Origin: Entoloma clypeatum
Lineage: Eukaryota > Basidiomycota > Agaricomycetes > Agaricales > Entolomataceae
Length of the DNA: 64,000 nucleotides
Direction of reading: 5' to 3'
Assembly: GCA_963565915.1 (NCBI GenBank)
Contig: OY751488.1
Coordinates: forward strand, 3,162,001 to 3,226,000
Shown: positions 1-13,412 of the stretch, piece after piece
Position numbering within the stretch: the stretch's first letter is position 1
Layout: every line of letters starts with the position of its first letter
The notes under the pieces: generated by a model
Told to the model about the DNA's origin: nothing
The model's database searches: none
The model's input: only the letters and a program-made list of their open reading frames with translations
Translations under genes and position numbers: made by a program

Positions 1-3000
1 CCAGAAGCTGGTGCGTCCATTTTCACAGTTGTTTTAGTTGGCTCACAACTTCGACATCTGCGAACTCAGGTTACAGTCCCGCGAATACCCCTGGTCTGAC
101 CCCTGCACTAGAACTTGATTCTGCCATCATAGATTTTTCTGGGTCCCTCACAGAGAAAGGCCTTCCATCGTCAGTTTCCTCTGAGGCAGATGTAGAAACT
201 CTCGTTTCTGCATTCCATGATTTCATCAAAGGCCTTGACCTGTGGCAGTACTACGTCATCGACACTGCCTATCAAAGGGTTTCCGTCAAGGATGCAATCG
301 TTTCCGGAAAGTATAGACCTTGGGCTGGTCCTGAGGTTAAAGGAAAGACTGTCGTAGAACTCTCAAAGATCATCCGGTCGCAGGGAAAAATCAACGAACT
401 GGATTCATTGGCAGCTAGATTTTGTGTCAATATCGATGCTGGCATCGCTGCAGCAATCACAACAGCCGCATTCGCTGAATTGACAAACCCAGACGCTTTA
501 GCAGATGCTTGGGTCAAGGTGGTTGACGTCATTAATGTGCCACTCTACCAAGAATGGGAAACGGATACGAGAGTGGCTCTTCAAAATATCAAGAATCGTG
601 TGAGGTATACCAGGTTAGATCAGAATGGCCCTAAGCTAGGGGAAATCACAAAAACGTATGTCTCCTTCTTATCGTCCGGAATCGTGGCTTCCCCTCTTTA
701 CCAAGGAATCCACTCGTCGAGTCGTATTTCACTCGGCTGCTCTCAGCCACAACGGCAGATCCCTTGGTATACTCATTGGCGAATAATGGTTGGATCTGGG
801 ATGCTAATCCTCTGCAAAACTTCGCCCTTCCTCCTTCAAAAGCATATCTCCGTCGTGAGGTTATTGTCTGGGGTGATTGCGTCAAGCTACGTTATGGCTC
901 GACCCCTTCCGAGAACCCATGGTTATGGGCTCATATGACTTCTTATGTGACATCTCTTGCTCGTACCTTTGACGGCTTCCGAATCGACAACTGTCATTCC
1001 ACCCCATTGGAAGTAGGGACAGTCATGCTCGATGCCGCCCGCGCTATGAACCCAAATCTGTATGTTTGCGCCGAATTGTTTACTGGAAGCGAAGAAATGG
1101 ACCTTGTATTTGTGAGGGAGTTGGGAGTGAACAGCTTGATTAGGGAGAGCGGTAACGCCCCTGACCCCAAGGAATTCTCGAGATTGATTTACAGACATGG
1201 CGTTGGGAAACCCATCGGTTCGTAATTCCACCCCGCTCGCCGAAAAGTATCAATGTTTCCCACTTGACACAGGTTCCATGGATGCCGTGTGCTTGACGAG
1301 CATCGAGGAGCTTCCTTCACCCACTGGCAAGGGCCCTATCCGTACTTGTGCCGTCAGTCCCCTTACCGGTTGTCTACCTCATGCACTCTTTTACGACCTC
1401 ACTCATGATAATGAGTCTCCTCTTGACAAGCGTTCTGCGGAAGACGCTCTTTCTACAGGAGCCCTCGTCACTTTTAGTTGCAGCGCCATTGGTTCAGTGA
1501 AGGGATTCGATGATTTGTATCCAAAACTTCTTAATTTGGTGAAAGAGCAACGGCTATATGACGTGACTGGGCTCGGGAGGCAGAGCGGAATTGCAAAGGT
1601 GAAAAGAGTTTTGAACTCTCTGCACGTAGAGATGATGCTCGATGGATTCGAGGAAGGGCACGTACATCAAGAAAATGATGTACGTTGGTTTTAAATCTCT
1701 CGCTCATTCGTTTGGTTGATTTTGATCATGTGGCAGTACATCGTCGTTCACCGCGTGCAGCCAGCCACGCAAAAGGGGTATTTATTGATCGCACATACAG
1801 CATTTTCCAACGGTCCAAAGGACCGCGGTTTCAGTGAGTGCTCTTCTCTCGATGAAAAAGATCTCGACAAATCGGCTTTATCCTTTTTCGCCAGTAAACC
1901 CCATCAAACTTCGTCGAACTCGAGCTAAATTCATTCTCGGGGCAAATATCGAAATCACCTCGAATGAGATTCTTGACGATAACAAGACGATTCATGGCCT
2001 GCGTTCAACATTACACGAGATGGAGCCCGTTGTTGTACCTCATGGTCTGGATCACGAAGGCCCTTACGCCGAAGTGATCGTCCCCGAATATTTCCCCCCC
2101 GGTAGCGTCATGGTCTTTCAGACCCAACTTGAGCAACATGATCCAGATCTGGATGCATTTTGCATTGCCGGAGCTCAAGAAGCCTTCGCGGCTCTCGATC
2201 TCATTGATTCGAATGTCGTGCTTTATCGTGCCGATGGGGAAGAACGCGACGCGACTGCAAGCCAATTTGGCGCGTATCTCATCCCCGGCTTAGGGAAACT
2301 GGCGTACTGCGGGCTGGAAGGGTGGATGCAGCCGCTCAAACATATCATGCGTCATAACGATCTGGGTCATCCCCTTTGCGCACATCTGAGGGAAGGTACT
2401 TGGGCCTTTGTTTACGTTTACGAACGTTTGATAAAGTACGTATCGCGCTCACTTTTTCGAGCAATTCACTCATCCGCCCACTGTTTTCCACCTAGTCAAC
2501 TTGCGTTGTTCCCAAGGTTGGAAAAGCCCGCACAATGGCTGAAGGAACGTTTCGACCCTGTTGCTAAGGGCGTCCCGAACTTCATGCGTCCCAAGTATTT
2601 TGCTTTGATTATCTTCGCGGCCTATAAAGCTGTCCGTCGCACCGTCATCGAACAGTCCTCCGAATTCATCGTTTCAGGTCATACATTCACGCGCGACCTT
2701 GCCATGTGTTCAGTACAAATGCATGGCCTGGTAAAATCAGCATCACTTGATCCCGGGATGCCAACCGCTTCACTTGCCGCCGGTCTGCCACACTTCGCAG
2801 CTGGTTGGGCGAGATGTTGGGGACGTGACGTATTTATTTCACTGAGGGGACTGTTCCTAACGACCGGGAACTTTGAGGGCGCTAAACGACATATCCTCGC
2901 CTTTGCCTCGACCCTGAAGCACGGGCTCATCCCGAATCTGTTGGACTCTGTGCGAAGCCCTCGGTTGGTTTCTGGCTCTTTCTGTTTAGGTTGATTCTCG

Positions 3001-4440
3001 GCTCAATCGTATGTTAGGTACAATTCGCGCGACTCGCCTTGGTGGATGTTACAAAACATCCAGGACTATATCAACAGCGCTCCTGAAGGATTGTTCATTC
3101 TTTCTGAAAGTATTAAGAGACGTTTTCCGCAGGATGACACCTGGGTAACTTGGGATGATCCACGGGCTTACTCATACTCGTGCAGTTTGGCAGAAATCAT
3201 TCAGGAAATCTTACAGCGCCATGCGAGTGGGATTAAATTTCGGGAATATAATGCCGGTCCCAATCTCGATGGGCAAATGAAAGAGGAGGGATTCAACATC
3301 GATATCCGCGTCGATTGGGAGACTGGCTTCATCATGGGTGGCAATCAACACAACTGTGGAACATGGATGGACAAGATGGGAGAATCCGAGAAAGCCCAGA
3401 CGAAGGGAATCCCTGGGACGCCTAGGGATGGTGCGCCGGTCGAGATTACAGGACTCGTGCAGAGCACGCTGAGGTGGTTGAGTGGGCTATCGACTACTGG
3501 AAAATTTCCGTTCAAAGGCGTTCATGCTCAGAGTATGTGCTACCGCCCTTGTATAATCTCCCGCCGCTGACGGAGTTCTTTCTTTACAAGTCAACGGACA
3601 GGACAGGGTGGTCACATACGGGGAATGGGCTGACCTGATTCAAGCGTCATTTGAGAGACATTATTATGTGCCTCTAGGTGGGTTTATCTGTCGCGCGAAA
3701 ATGATGCAACTGATTGAGGCGACTTCGCTGGCAGATCCTTTGGAAGACGTGAAGTATCGAATTAATCCTGGAATTGTGAATCGTCGGGGGATCTACAAGG
3801 ACGTCTACGGTTCTGGGTCTGAATGGTCGGATTACCAATTCCGTCCGAACTTTCCAATTGCAATGGCGGTCGCACCAGAGATGTTCGAAAAAACCCATGC
3901 CTTGGGTGCTCTCAAGCTCGCCGATCAGATTCTTCGGGGGCCGCTTGGAATGAAGACACTGGATCCTGTAGACCTTCAATATCGTCCGGTCTATGACAAT
4001 GCGAACGATTCGAGTGACCCCGCCATTGCCAAAGGGCTGAATTACCACAACGTTCGGTGATTGTTTCTCTTGTCCTGATATGTTGTTAACAAAGCTCTCG
4101 CTGACAGGGCCCTGAGTGGGGATGGCCGTTGGGATATTTCCTGCGAGCATATCTGCACTTTTCAACCCTCGATGACGTGAAAGAGGTTGGTTGTTCATAT
4201 TCTGACATCTTTAAATCTGATTGTATTCGATGGCAAAAGGACACGGAGGCTGCATTGCACCACCTTCATCAAATCTTGCTTGAACCCCGGCGTCACGTCG
4301 AAAATGATCGCTGGGCTGGGCTTCCTGAATTGACGAATGAGAACGGGACCTTTTGTGCAGACTCTTGCAACACGCAAGCATGGAGTGCCAGCACGCTTTT
4401 GGACTTTTTAGAAATTGTACACCAGAGATATCGGGCGTAG
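1..4440 (+). CDS. GDB1: Glycogen debranching enzyme, 5'-truncated by the window
   Basis: This is the bifunctional cytosolic enzyme that removes glycogen branches: a 4-alpha-glucanotransferase (GH13-like) followed by an amylo-1,6-glucosidase (GH133). The transferase half shows GFRIDNCHSTP near 0.98 kb, with the expected catalytic Asp, and VCAELFTGSEE near 1.07 kb, with the acid/base Glu. The glucosidase half shows WGRDVFISLRG near 2.82 kb and NCGTWMDKMG near 3.35 kb, both glucosidase active-site motifs. Reading frames at 61, 408, 764, 1197, 1834, 3046, 3608 and 4129 join through short introns; one is clear at about 2957, where a donor after VRSP joins to YNSRDSPWW. The stop is at 4438-4440. 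The N-terminus and promoter lie left of the window. No damage to the reading frame is evident beyond normal introns. Confidence 0.95.
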
Positions 4441-4564
4441 ACTTGTTTGTTTGTACATGTATCGCTGATACCAGTGTTGCAAATAAATACAGTACAAGAA
4501 TTCACTGAACATCGTCGTCGTCGCTGTTCCTGTTGTTCCATCATCTTCTCCTCTTAATGTCCTC

Positions 4565-7500
4565 ATGTCTTTCTTCAGCTTCGAGCAAAAAGATCTAGAA
4601 CAAGAAAGGCTCACGTTCAAGAAGTCGGCCGATGCTTTTGATGATATTGCGGTCTATACTTGGGGCGAAGAAGGCTACGACGGGCTTGGTGATCTTCTTC
4701 AGGAGGGCCGCGATGACCTGAATGATGAGACTTTTGGCGATATTTTGTCTGTTGGTGAGTGTGTTTGGAACAAGTAAACTCGATGTCATCTCCTTACCTT
4801 TCTCCAGGCAAAGACTTCGATTTCTCCAATCCTGCTCTGCCAGAGCCCATTCGTCCTTCAAAAGATACTCCGACACCACCTAGGGAGCAGGCTCCACAAG
4901 TGAAATCACCCACTCCTGGTGTCAAACCCTGTCAAACCCGTATGAGTTTCCACCAACCTTTAGCTCAGATGAGCTACTCTTGACACATCATTCAATTACA
5001 TAGCTCGACCGACACTGCATTCTTTGGAGGCCATATGGGACAATAAATCTCCTTTCTCCGTTCTCCCACGGACTAACGGTACGGGTCGCCCCGCTACAAA
5101 CGACCTGCGCCATGCCTCACCCGCTCCGTCGAAATTGTCTATCTATCCCCCCAGCGAATCGTCCCCAATAAGTCTGCATGTTCAGCCACAAAATACCAAT
5201 CGTGTCAGGACTCTTCAAGAAATCGAAGCAGAGATGCTTGCAGCTGCTCAACAATCTCGAACAGCTGCTCTTCAGCAACAGCAACAGTTGCTGCTGTTGC
5301 AGCAGGAAGAGGACATGGCAAGGCTCCTTCAACGACAACAGGAACAGGACCTTCAACGACAAATCCTCCAATACCAGGAGCAGCAACACCAATTGCAAAT
5401 CGAAAGGGCCTTGCAGCAGCAACAACGGGAACTCCAGCAGTATCAACGTACGCCTCCGCCGAGGATGTTGCCTGGTGTTTCTCAATCCCCTCGCTTCCTC
5501 GAACATCAACGGCAGATATTGCTCTTGCAGCAACAACAAGAGCAGCAGCAGCAGCAACGCCTCCAGGAACTTCAAGAGCAGCTTCGGTATGAAGAGTTGG
5601 AACGCCAGATAAGGGCCCGCGCGACTTTACAGCAGAGTAATAGTCCGAATCACTTTGCTCATCGCCGTCAATCTTCAGGTCCCACTCCTGTTGAGCTCCA
5701 AACAGCCCACCTTCATGAACGTCAACGGCGGCAGCGCTCTCGATCTCCAGCTGTCCAGAACAATTTACATCTCTCAGGTTCGCTCCAGGATAACGCGGGT
5801 TATCTGCCTCATAATGTCCAACAACAACGACTTCTGTCGGAGTTAGCGCAGGCAGAATTCATCAGGGAAATGAGAGGCACACATTCTCAGGCTGAACAAG
5901 AAGCACTTAGACATGAGGCAATGCGTAAAATCGTCGAAGCCGAGAGAATGGAGGAGAAACGGCGTAAAAAAGCTGCCAAGATTGCCCACATGGTAATTCT
6001 CAATATCATTTTGTCCGGCGCACCTCCTCACATATGCAAAGGCTAGGTATAATGATCTCATGACGCAATCGGACAAGGACTTCATCACCAGAATTCAAGT
6101 CTCGCAACTCGTGACGCAAGATCCTTATGCTGATGATTTTTACGCTCAAGTATACGGTGCTATTTTGCGGTCGCGCATGGGAATTCATTCACAAGATGAT
6201 CGCGTGCTCAAGTTCAACTCGGGTGGCGGTATAGCACTTGGACTCGGCCAGAAAGGAGGAAGCCGACGTCCTTATGCCATGTTACGCATGGAGCAACAGG
6301 TTGAACGGATTGTTACTAATGCTAGGAGGAGGGAGGAGGAGAAAGGTCTTCATTGTAAGTGTATTTATTTTACCATGCTCTCTTACCCTTCTGATTCTCA
6401 ATCCTGAACAGCTATACATAGTTTGCAAGGGGCTCTGGGGAAAACATCTGGCAGGAGTTACAAGGCCGCACCACGCCAGCTTCTCCAGGTCGACTCTTCA
6501 AGTTCTAGCATATCACCCATGATGGCATCTGCACACTCGGTACAGAAATCCAACGAAGGGGCGGCCAAAGAAGCGGCCAAGCTAGGCCGTGAAGCCCTTG
6601 GCGATGCGGGAGATGTGAGGCACTTGTATATCTCCATTCAATCTCCACGTCTAACCTTGACCCATCCTACACAGACCGAAAACCTCGTCCGCAAGGAACC
6701 CCTCTCTCATAGGGAAGTCCTGGTAGCAGTAGAAAACCTTTACGACCTTGTGCTCAACATGGAAACCCTTAAAAGAAATGAGCCCACCTCCGAGGATACC
6801 GACGAATACGCCGCACAATGGCAAGTCCAAATACGACTTTGGTTCACTTGCATATTGATGATCAAATCTTACAGGGCAACGGAGTACGATCAGGCCGTTG
6901 ATCAACTCTGGGTTGCATTGAATGTTATGGTGCCGCTTGGGACCAGCAATCCTCATCCCTTCATTTCCCTCCTCATTCCTAGCAAAGGCAAAAAAATCTT
7001 GCCGAGAGTTACTCGTCACCTCAGCCATGCACAGATGTTCACCCTGTTAACCCTTCTCGTTGCATGCTTTGACCAATTGGATGTTGTGCGACAGGCTCCT
7101 TTGCTTGATACCATCATAGAATCGACGGAGCGCGCCGATGTAGAACGACAAACGGAAGCCTTCTTAATGGGCGTTTTGCACAGTATATTGCCTGTTGTAG
7201 CAAGAGCAGATCTTCGACTCGTCACAGGTCTTCTCGGCCTTTTATTGGACCGGACTAACGTTGTTGAAGTGGCACAATCAGGAGTATGTATATCCTGTGT
7301 CGTATGTGCAGAGTCGTATGCTAATAGCCTCCCGCAGGCTGGAATTGCTCTCTTGACGTTGTTCCTCAGTAGGGTTGAAGTGATGAAGCAGGCCTTAGCG
7401 AGTGGTGTCGAACTTTCGGAAACTCCCACCACTGCAGAGGCTCAACAATGGTCAGCTCTTCACGGTCCATGGTTTTTGACCTGTACTCAGTCTTGTATGA

Positions 7501-7843
7501 TTCCAGGCAACTTATGTTCGATCATCTATTCCAACTTCTTGCTCCCCATCTCCCCTCGCTTTTTCCATCGACTCGAATTGCGGCTAACATTCCACCCGGC
7601 CATGGTCAACCTGCGGATCATGCGGATCAACCAGTATGGCAATTGCTTGCCGCCATTGCTCTGCACGCTGTTCCAGAGCAACATCAAATCCTCGTCACTG
7701 CGCTTCGCGAAAAAATCCTGGAAAACGTGCTGAGTGTGAACAAGGGTTGGGTTGCCTCTGAAGACGAGCGGCAAACAAAATTGGCCAATGTCAATCTTTT
7801 CCTGCATGCCCTTGGGTTAGATAGTTCTCAGATTGCTCTGTAA
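4565..7843 (+). CDS. PAT1: Pat1-type mRNA decapping activator
   Basis: Pat1 links deadenylated mRNA to decapping in P-bodies, with Lsm1-7, Dhh1 and Dcp2 as known partners. The N-terminus MSFFSFEQKDLEQ at 4565 is the conserved start block, followed by an acidic WGEEGYDGLGDLL segment. A long Gln-rich stretch follows (about 5250-5640). The segment ITRIQVSQLVTQDPYADDFY near 6.09 kb is a family hallmark. An alpha-helical C-terminal repeat domain fills 6.6-7.8 kb. Introns include one starting near 4755, one near 6355 and one near 7283. The ATG at 4565 lies 125 bp after the stop of the debranching enzyme gene, so the two are tandem but separate. The stop at 7843 faces the convergent glycosyltransferase gene. 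Confidence 0.92.
5255..5605 (+). repeat. CAG/CAA-rich imperfect repeat inside PAT1
   Basis: An interrupted run of CAG and CAA codons encodes a Gln-rich segment mixed with Leu, Glu and Arg, with heptad-like LLQQ blocks. Mixed codons make it less slippage-prone than a pure CAG tract. In Pat1 family members, Gln-rich regions of this kind support P-body condensation; that role is inferred here. Confidence 0.8.
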
Positions 7844-7910
7844 TGTTAAGATATCTTATTCCATTTCCCTATATACATATTGTACAATAGCGAATGACTT
7901 GAGATGGGTA

Positions 7911-10471
7911 TTACATTATGACAGTCCTCTCCGAATGGTTTCGCCGAAAACACAAGAGGTCATAAACATTGAACATTGCAGGAATGTTGGTGCACCCAGT
8001 GAGTTTGGCACGCCGTGTCTGACCAGTTACTACAAGGGCCTCCAAAGATGTTAAGCTGCCCGTCAAATTAAGTACCGGAAGTGCATCCCATGGAGGCATT
8101 CTACTCCCAGGCAAGTCGAGGAGTTTGACAGTGGTTGATGGCGTGGACGCAGTGGGAAGTTCCATCAATGGAAGTAAGAAAAGCTCCTGTATTTCCTTCG
8201 TGCGGACTTTAACATGAGAACCGACCTCCAGATGGTTTGTAGATAGCGATACGAAATCTGGATAGTTGGGATAGAGCATAACATATCCGCGAAGATAGGC
8301 CAACTCGATGAAGTACTTTTTCCACGACTTTGTCCATCGATTGGAGCGCACGTTCGGGACCACTACTTGACCGATCTTCAGGGAAGACTCGGAGCGCCGC
8401 AGGGAGAGAAATGCGTGAAATTCTTTCCAATGCTCGGGGAAGTATATAGCCCCCCAGCTACAAGGGACCGGCGACAGGTAGGGCGTAGATGGATCAACTA
8501 ATGTTGCATCGGCGAAAAGAGCACGGGCATTGAAGGGCCTGCGGCCTTCCGGTGGAAGTTCTATATTTTTCTGTTGATACAAGCTTATGCCGAACATGCG
8601 AAGAGAGCGGTTATTGGGATCGCCATATCTAACAAGATATTGATCAGCAGGAAAATGACTCGGATAGTTGTCGGGTACCTGTATCGCAAAAGAGCCATTT
8701 TAGCCCACGCATAGAAGAGGGGCGACAGCTCGACGTCATCTTCCAAGAGTAGACCATAGCTGTCGTTTGAATGTGGGTACCAGGACTCGACTACAGCTGG
8801 TAGCAGACCGCCATGGATGATACGGTGATGGACGAACACGCTCCCTCGCGTCCAAGAAAAATCATCTATTATTTTCATCGTCTCCAGATCTGATGATTGC
8901 TCTATGTAGATTCGGAGATCAGCTGTATCACCATAGAATTTCGCTTGCGATAAAGAAGCTAAAAGTCGCGCCAGCGAATGAGGCCTATCATTCGTGATGA
9001 TGCTGATGTCTAATCGGGGAACGTTCCAATCTAAAGGGCGTTGTCACGTACAGGTCTTGAGGATAAAAGAAAGCTACGCACTGCGCCATTCGCTGATTGT
9101 AAGTGAACCCATCCATGCAGAGTGAAGTAAATCCTGTTGCGAGAGACGCACAAATACAGTACTCTGGAAGAACTCTCTTGTCCGCGAAAGGAGGAGACCT
9201 GCAGTAACGTCATCATCCTCGCGGGGGAAGAGAAGGACACCTGGGCGCAAGTTAAACCTCTGAAGCCAATCAATCGCTAGAAGTTGACCTGGAGGCCCAC
9301 GAGTATGTCTCGAAGCGCCAGCGTAGATAGTATAGTGTAAAGTGCAATGTTGCGAAGTGAATCCGCGAACCTGATAGCCAGGCATACTGTTAGATGGGCC
9401 AGACTCATGATAGACGAAGATTGAGACAACATGTCCCGCAGTATATAACATGCAAGCGAGCGGATTAAGCAGGTAGAAATCGTCTAGTGTGGGGATTAGA
9501 ATGCCGAAAATCCCAAGGTCCGGAAGAGCATCAATAGATTCATTAAAATGATAAGTATTTTCCGTGCTATCGCTTGAAGGCCGGGGAAGGTCAAGTTCGG
9601 CAGGACGTTGTAAGACACTTGGAACATCCTTACGATCCGTACCAAAGCACCAGTTGGTCACCGCCGTTGCACTGGATATCAAGATGCCTCCCAGTCTATC
9701 GGCGCGATGATCAGATATACGCTTCCCGAAATCGGGCCAAAGTGTCGCGTTTAGGTTTGGCGGGAGATTTTTGCGAACGAGAGATGTCGATATAACAAAA
9801 GGCGGGTACAAATAAGACGCTGGTCGGGGGCCATCCGAAGGTAGTATACAAGAAACGGTGTTTGCTCTTGAAACGTGGAAGCCTCGAGGACCAAGAGGAA
9901 GGGCATTCGCAGGAGGATTCAGAAGCATGTGCCGAATATAGCCGTCTCCCTTCGTCAATCCGAGAGCATCCAGAAATAAAACCCATTCTGTGGACACCTG
10001 CGGAACAGCAGTGATGATGCCGAATTGGTCGTTGAGACCATCAGTAACGGCGTGTGTGCGGATTGCTGGACTGGTAGGCGTGGAGATAGACAGTCGGTGT
10101 ATGGTGATTTGAACCTGCGAGACAATAGATTGCGGATAGACGAGAATGATTTCGCGGAGGCGATTTGTGGGCGTGAACAGCGATAAAAGAGTTTCCTCGA
10201 GTAGCATGACTGAGCTGGGCGTAACGGGTAAAATTGCAGTCAAGGTATCAGAAGGGACTGCTGGGGCTTGCAATATCGTTTCTAGGGTATTTGTCGAGTA
10301 CCTCGCCCTCTGGGATACACCGAAGTGCGAGGGACGACGTTGGACCAAGCTAGCAGGTACAACGCGAGTTCCAGTGAAAAGGACCCAGACAGTTGAGAAT
10401 AAAAACGCCAGAAAGATTGGGCATAGTATACATGTCTTTTTGAGTCGACGCAAGTTGAATGACATGATCAT
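7911..10471 (-). CDS. Type II membrane glycosyltransferase-like protein (GT2-like)
   Basis: The protein starts at 10471 (or the in-frame Met at 10465) with a short basic cytosolic tail, then one hydrophobic segment at about residues 14-33, as in Golgi type II enzymes. The first exon runs to about 9074. Later exons carry RLDISIITNDRPHSL near 9.0 kb, a typical nucleotide-sugar-binding start of a GT-A fold, then ESWYPHSND and LLEDDVELS near 8.73-8.79 kb, which looks like the metal-binding acidic motif. CSWGAIYFPEHW follows near 8.44 kb. The total is roughly 840 residues. The N-terminal half also opens with a GT-A-like pattern (LTAILPVTPSSVMLLEETL), so two GT-like modules are possible. Donor and acceptor sugars cannot be told from sequence. 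The stop is 67 bp from the convergent PAT1 stop. Confidence 0.75.
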
Positions 10472-10582
10472 GACAACAACTTGAAGTCAAATGTACTTAT
10501 GTAGTACATAAACAACCATTTGGTATATTCAGCACCATACATACCTGAAACATAGCCTGAGGAAAAAGATGCAGGTTTCCGA

Positions 10583-11838
10583 CTAATCAACACACCTTTC
10601 GTTCAGTAGCCAGGCGATGTCGAGCTGGTTGTCATCTCCATACCACTTCAACGATGACAAGTGCTCGTCTCGCTCACCTGTTACACCGTCAAGGGTAGCA
10701 GCCATAGCTTGTAAGCTCTGTGGAAGGTTGTAGATTTCAACCTTGTCCATGCCATGCTCCTGCGCTACTCCTACGATCAGCTCCAACAGCTCCGCGAAGA
10801 GCCCAAGCTGACAATCCAAACGGGTAACAATCACAGTCCTCGACCGATACTCTACTGTCCAGGTTGCAAAGGACGACGCATCCATGGTCATTATTCCCCA
10901 TCGTTTGAATTGTATATTGTGGAGTGCGAGAAAAAATTGATGCCGCCGATTCTGGTAAGTCGCTACATCGTTGTGAGGCAAAATCACAAATGATATGTTT
11001 TTGTTGTTGGACAACTCCACGGACTTTGTGATGTTTTGCGTATCGTTCTCCCAGAGCTCCAAGGTGCCAGCCTCATCTAACCATGACCACTTGCCTTGCG
11101 CCTTTTCCGATGCGCTTGTGGAGCATATTGGTACCCTCCAAGTCGTAGATGCTGCCCCTGTGACAATCCAACCTCCATCTTCTGGCGTCGGACCGCATCG
11201 ATGGTAAAAGTCACTCCCTATATCACTCCACAGGACAGAAAACTGGCCGCCACCGGCATGGTCAACTCTGGCAGGAGGTGTGCCCCATTCTTCTGGGAAA
11301 GTCGCGGGCAAGCTACTTGTATCGGCCAGCACCCAGTGCAGCAAGCGCATCATATGTGCCGCATACCCCTTGCCGCGATTAGCTGCGGGAGTGAGAACTG
11401 TGGCAATTCCATAGCAGGTCACTTTGTCGGCAGGTGGATTGGATTCGGCGCTGTCCTGATCCTTCGCGGGTTTACGCCAGACAAGTGCGTCGCGACGAAG
11501 ACTGAATTCATTTAGAGCCATTGAGGCGTAACACGTATGAAAAGGAAAAATCACGTTTCGCATGAGCACAGAAAGTCTAAAGTTGTCGGGTTATCCCTAG
11601 GAGAGAGGACCCTGTATATATGGACGTTAACGGTGGTAATACTAGGCAGGGAAACATTTTGCCATATAATCAGCCTTCTATCTTGACAACACTTCAGGGA
11701 ATCTGTCGATGCTTCTCGTTCCAGGTACTGAGCTTCAGTCATTCCATCGCCCCATTCCAGAAAGGAACGACGCCTGGACTCTATTACTTGGCTGGGCGTC
11801 GCAACAAACAACGAGAACGAAGATAGGAAGACAGCCAT
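10583..11838 (-). CDS. LYC1: Lyc1-like N6-lysine acetyltransferase (GNAT)
   Basis: Lyc1 acetylates free L-lysine from acetyl-CoA, the first step of lysine breakdown in Yarrowia. The N-terminus MAVFLSSFSLFVATPSQV at 11838 followed by ESRRRSFLEWG matches that family. An intron from 11554 down to 11503 (GTGATT...TTCAG) joins CSCET to LRRDALVW, restoring a conserved block. The acetyl-CoA site is the A/R-G-G/A-type segment NRGKGYAAHMMRLL near 11.37 kb. The rest is the Lyc1-specific C-terminal domain, ending at 10583. The piece between 11610 and 11660 contains about 15 residues that do not fit the family and may hide a further small intron. It lies in tandem, 111 bp upstream of the glycosyltransferase start. 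Confidence 0.8.
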
Positions 11839-12008
11839 GAATAATTATATCAAAAGCGACCGCTTGTTTCTCCAAGAATTTCAAGTCCCACGGCGCTCAG
11901 CTTGACTCCTCATTCGGCCACTGGTTACAATAACGATGACTTTAGTAGGACAAGATGTGATCTAGAACCAGACTTCGAACAAGAAAATATCAATCTTCTC
12001 CACTCTTG

Positions 12009-12739
12009 CTAAATTCTCAAATCACCGGCACCTCGGGCAAGAGCACAACAAAATGAATTCCAGACTAACAAGAGCTGGGTCCAATAAGGAAACAACGAAA
12101 CGACAGAGAACAGCTTACCAGGATCATCCTCTGACATCGTGAACTCACAACTTCCCCGTGCATCGGGCGTCGTGAACGTCTGCACGTGGTACCGCACGGA
12201 TGTGACCAGCAGCTCTTCGAACAACCTCTTGCATCGAGACCGTCTATCAGCCAGGATCATTCCATTAGTACGGGTCACATGTCGCTGCCGTATGAATCCA
12301 TCGGTGGGGAAAAGCCGCGCGGACGAAGAGGCTTTTTTGCCTCGAGCGCAGACCCCCTGTTGGTTGAGGTCCCAGACTTCGACTACTCTTTCGTAATGGA
12401 CACGGCCTTCAGCCCACGCACATAACAGAACCAGATGTCGGCCAGGGCAAGTTTCACTGCGCGGGTGTGTTCCTCCCAGTCAGACCACGGGATGATGCAT
12501 CCAGGAGGGGATGGTGAAAAAAGGAGAGAGGAGAGACGGAAAAATAGGGCCACAAGTTTCGATAGGGAATTTACCGTCATGAGACGATCACAATTGGAAG
12601 TGGTAAACGGCGCATTGCTTTTTGAAGTTACCCGGGAGGAACGACAGTCAGCATGGATAGAAAGCTCGTGTCTGAGAGGAACATCGTCGGCGTACTTGCC
12701 GCCGTGAAGAGGTGGGAAATAGAATGAGCATAGAACCAA
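12009..12739 (-). other. Unassigned minus-strand coding-like segments
   Basis: On the minus strand one frame stays open from about 12450 to 12110 (about 113 codons) and ends at a good donor, GTAAGC, after SEDDPG. It includes KRLFEELLVTSVRYHVQTFT. Another open segment upstream includes HGGKYADDVPLRHELSIHAD at about 12.65-12.71 kb and ends at a GTAACT donor after CRSSR. No clear start codon or full exon chain could be built, and I do not recognise the protein. It may be a real spliced gene, a decayed gene, or chance. The flanks 11839-12008 and 12740-13412 show no supportable gene; the latter may hold the NAA35 5' region. Confidence 0.25.
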
Positions 12740-13412
12740 GGGAAGTAGACATGGTCAAGGACACAGGCTCTGAAAGGTCTAGAAAGAAGGAGGATTATCG
12801 ATGTCAACACAAGATGCCAAAATTGTCTTTGGGATTTCAGGGTCAGTGCCAAGTGACACCTTGTTTTCGCTCAAAAAGCAAAAGGATTGAATTGGACCTA
12901 GTCAGTCTTTGCATCTTTGCAAGAGAGAGTGGTCAACAACGTCAAGATAGTGAGGGGATCAAAAGTTTGCTCTACTGGTGATGGGGGTCCACACCTTCCA
13001 GGTCGTCTTTCGCCACAGCTTGCCCACAGGGAGATAGACAGTTCAAGATCCAAGTTCTGCATGTGCTAAATTCTTCGGCAAACATCAACCGACATTAAAT
13101 CATCAACCGTCTCCCATTTCTAAAGCAGAATCTGCATGATCTTGATGGAATACGATGGACCTTCTGGGGTCATTTCTAATAGCCAAGAGGGGTGCGAGCA
13201 GATCACTTCTTGAAGCAGCGGTATGGTCGGAATTTGTGGGTAAAGTCAAAGCGTGCCATCCGACAATGGAAAAAATGAACTCATCCTGCACTGTTGCGGT
13301 TTCTCAAATTCGACCCAGATTAATAGAGCACCAAGGTATTACACAGTTTCCTAAATAACCAGCGGTGTCATTGTGCCGATGAAATATCATTACCGCTTTG
13401 TCGAGCACTTAC

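Noticed and set aside
5117..5612. Leu-rich minus-strand frame and Asn/Ser-rich plus-strand frame inside PAT1
   Set aside because: Both arise from the CAG/CAA repeat read out of frame; the Pat1 frame is the conserved one.
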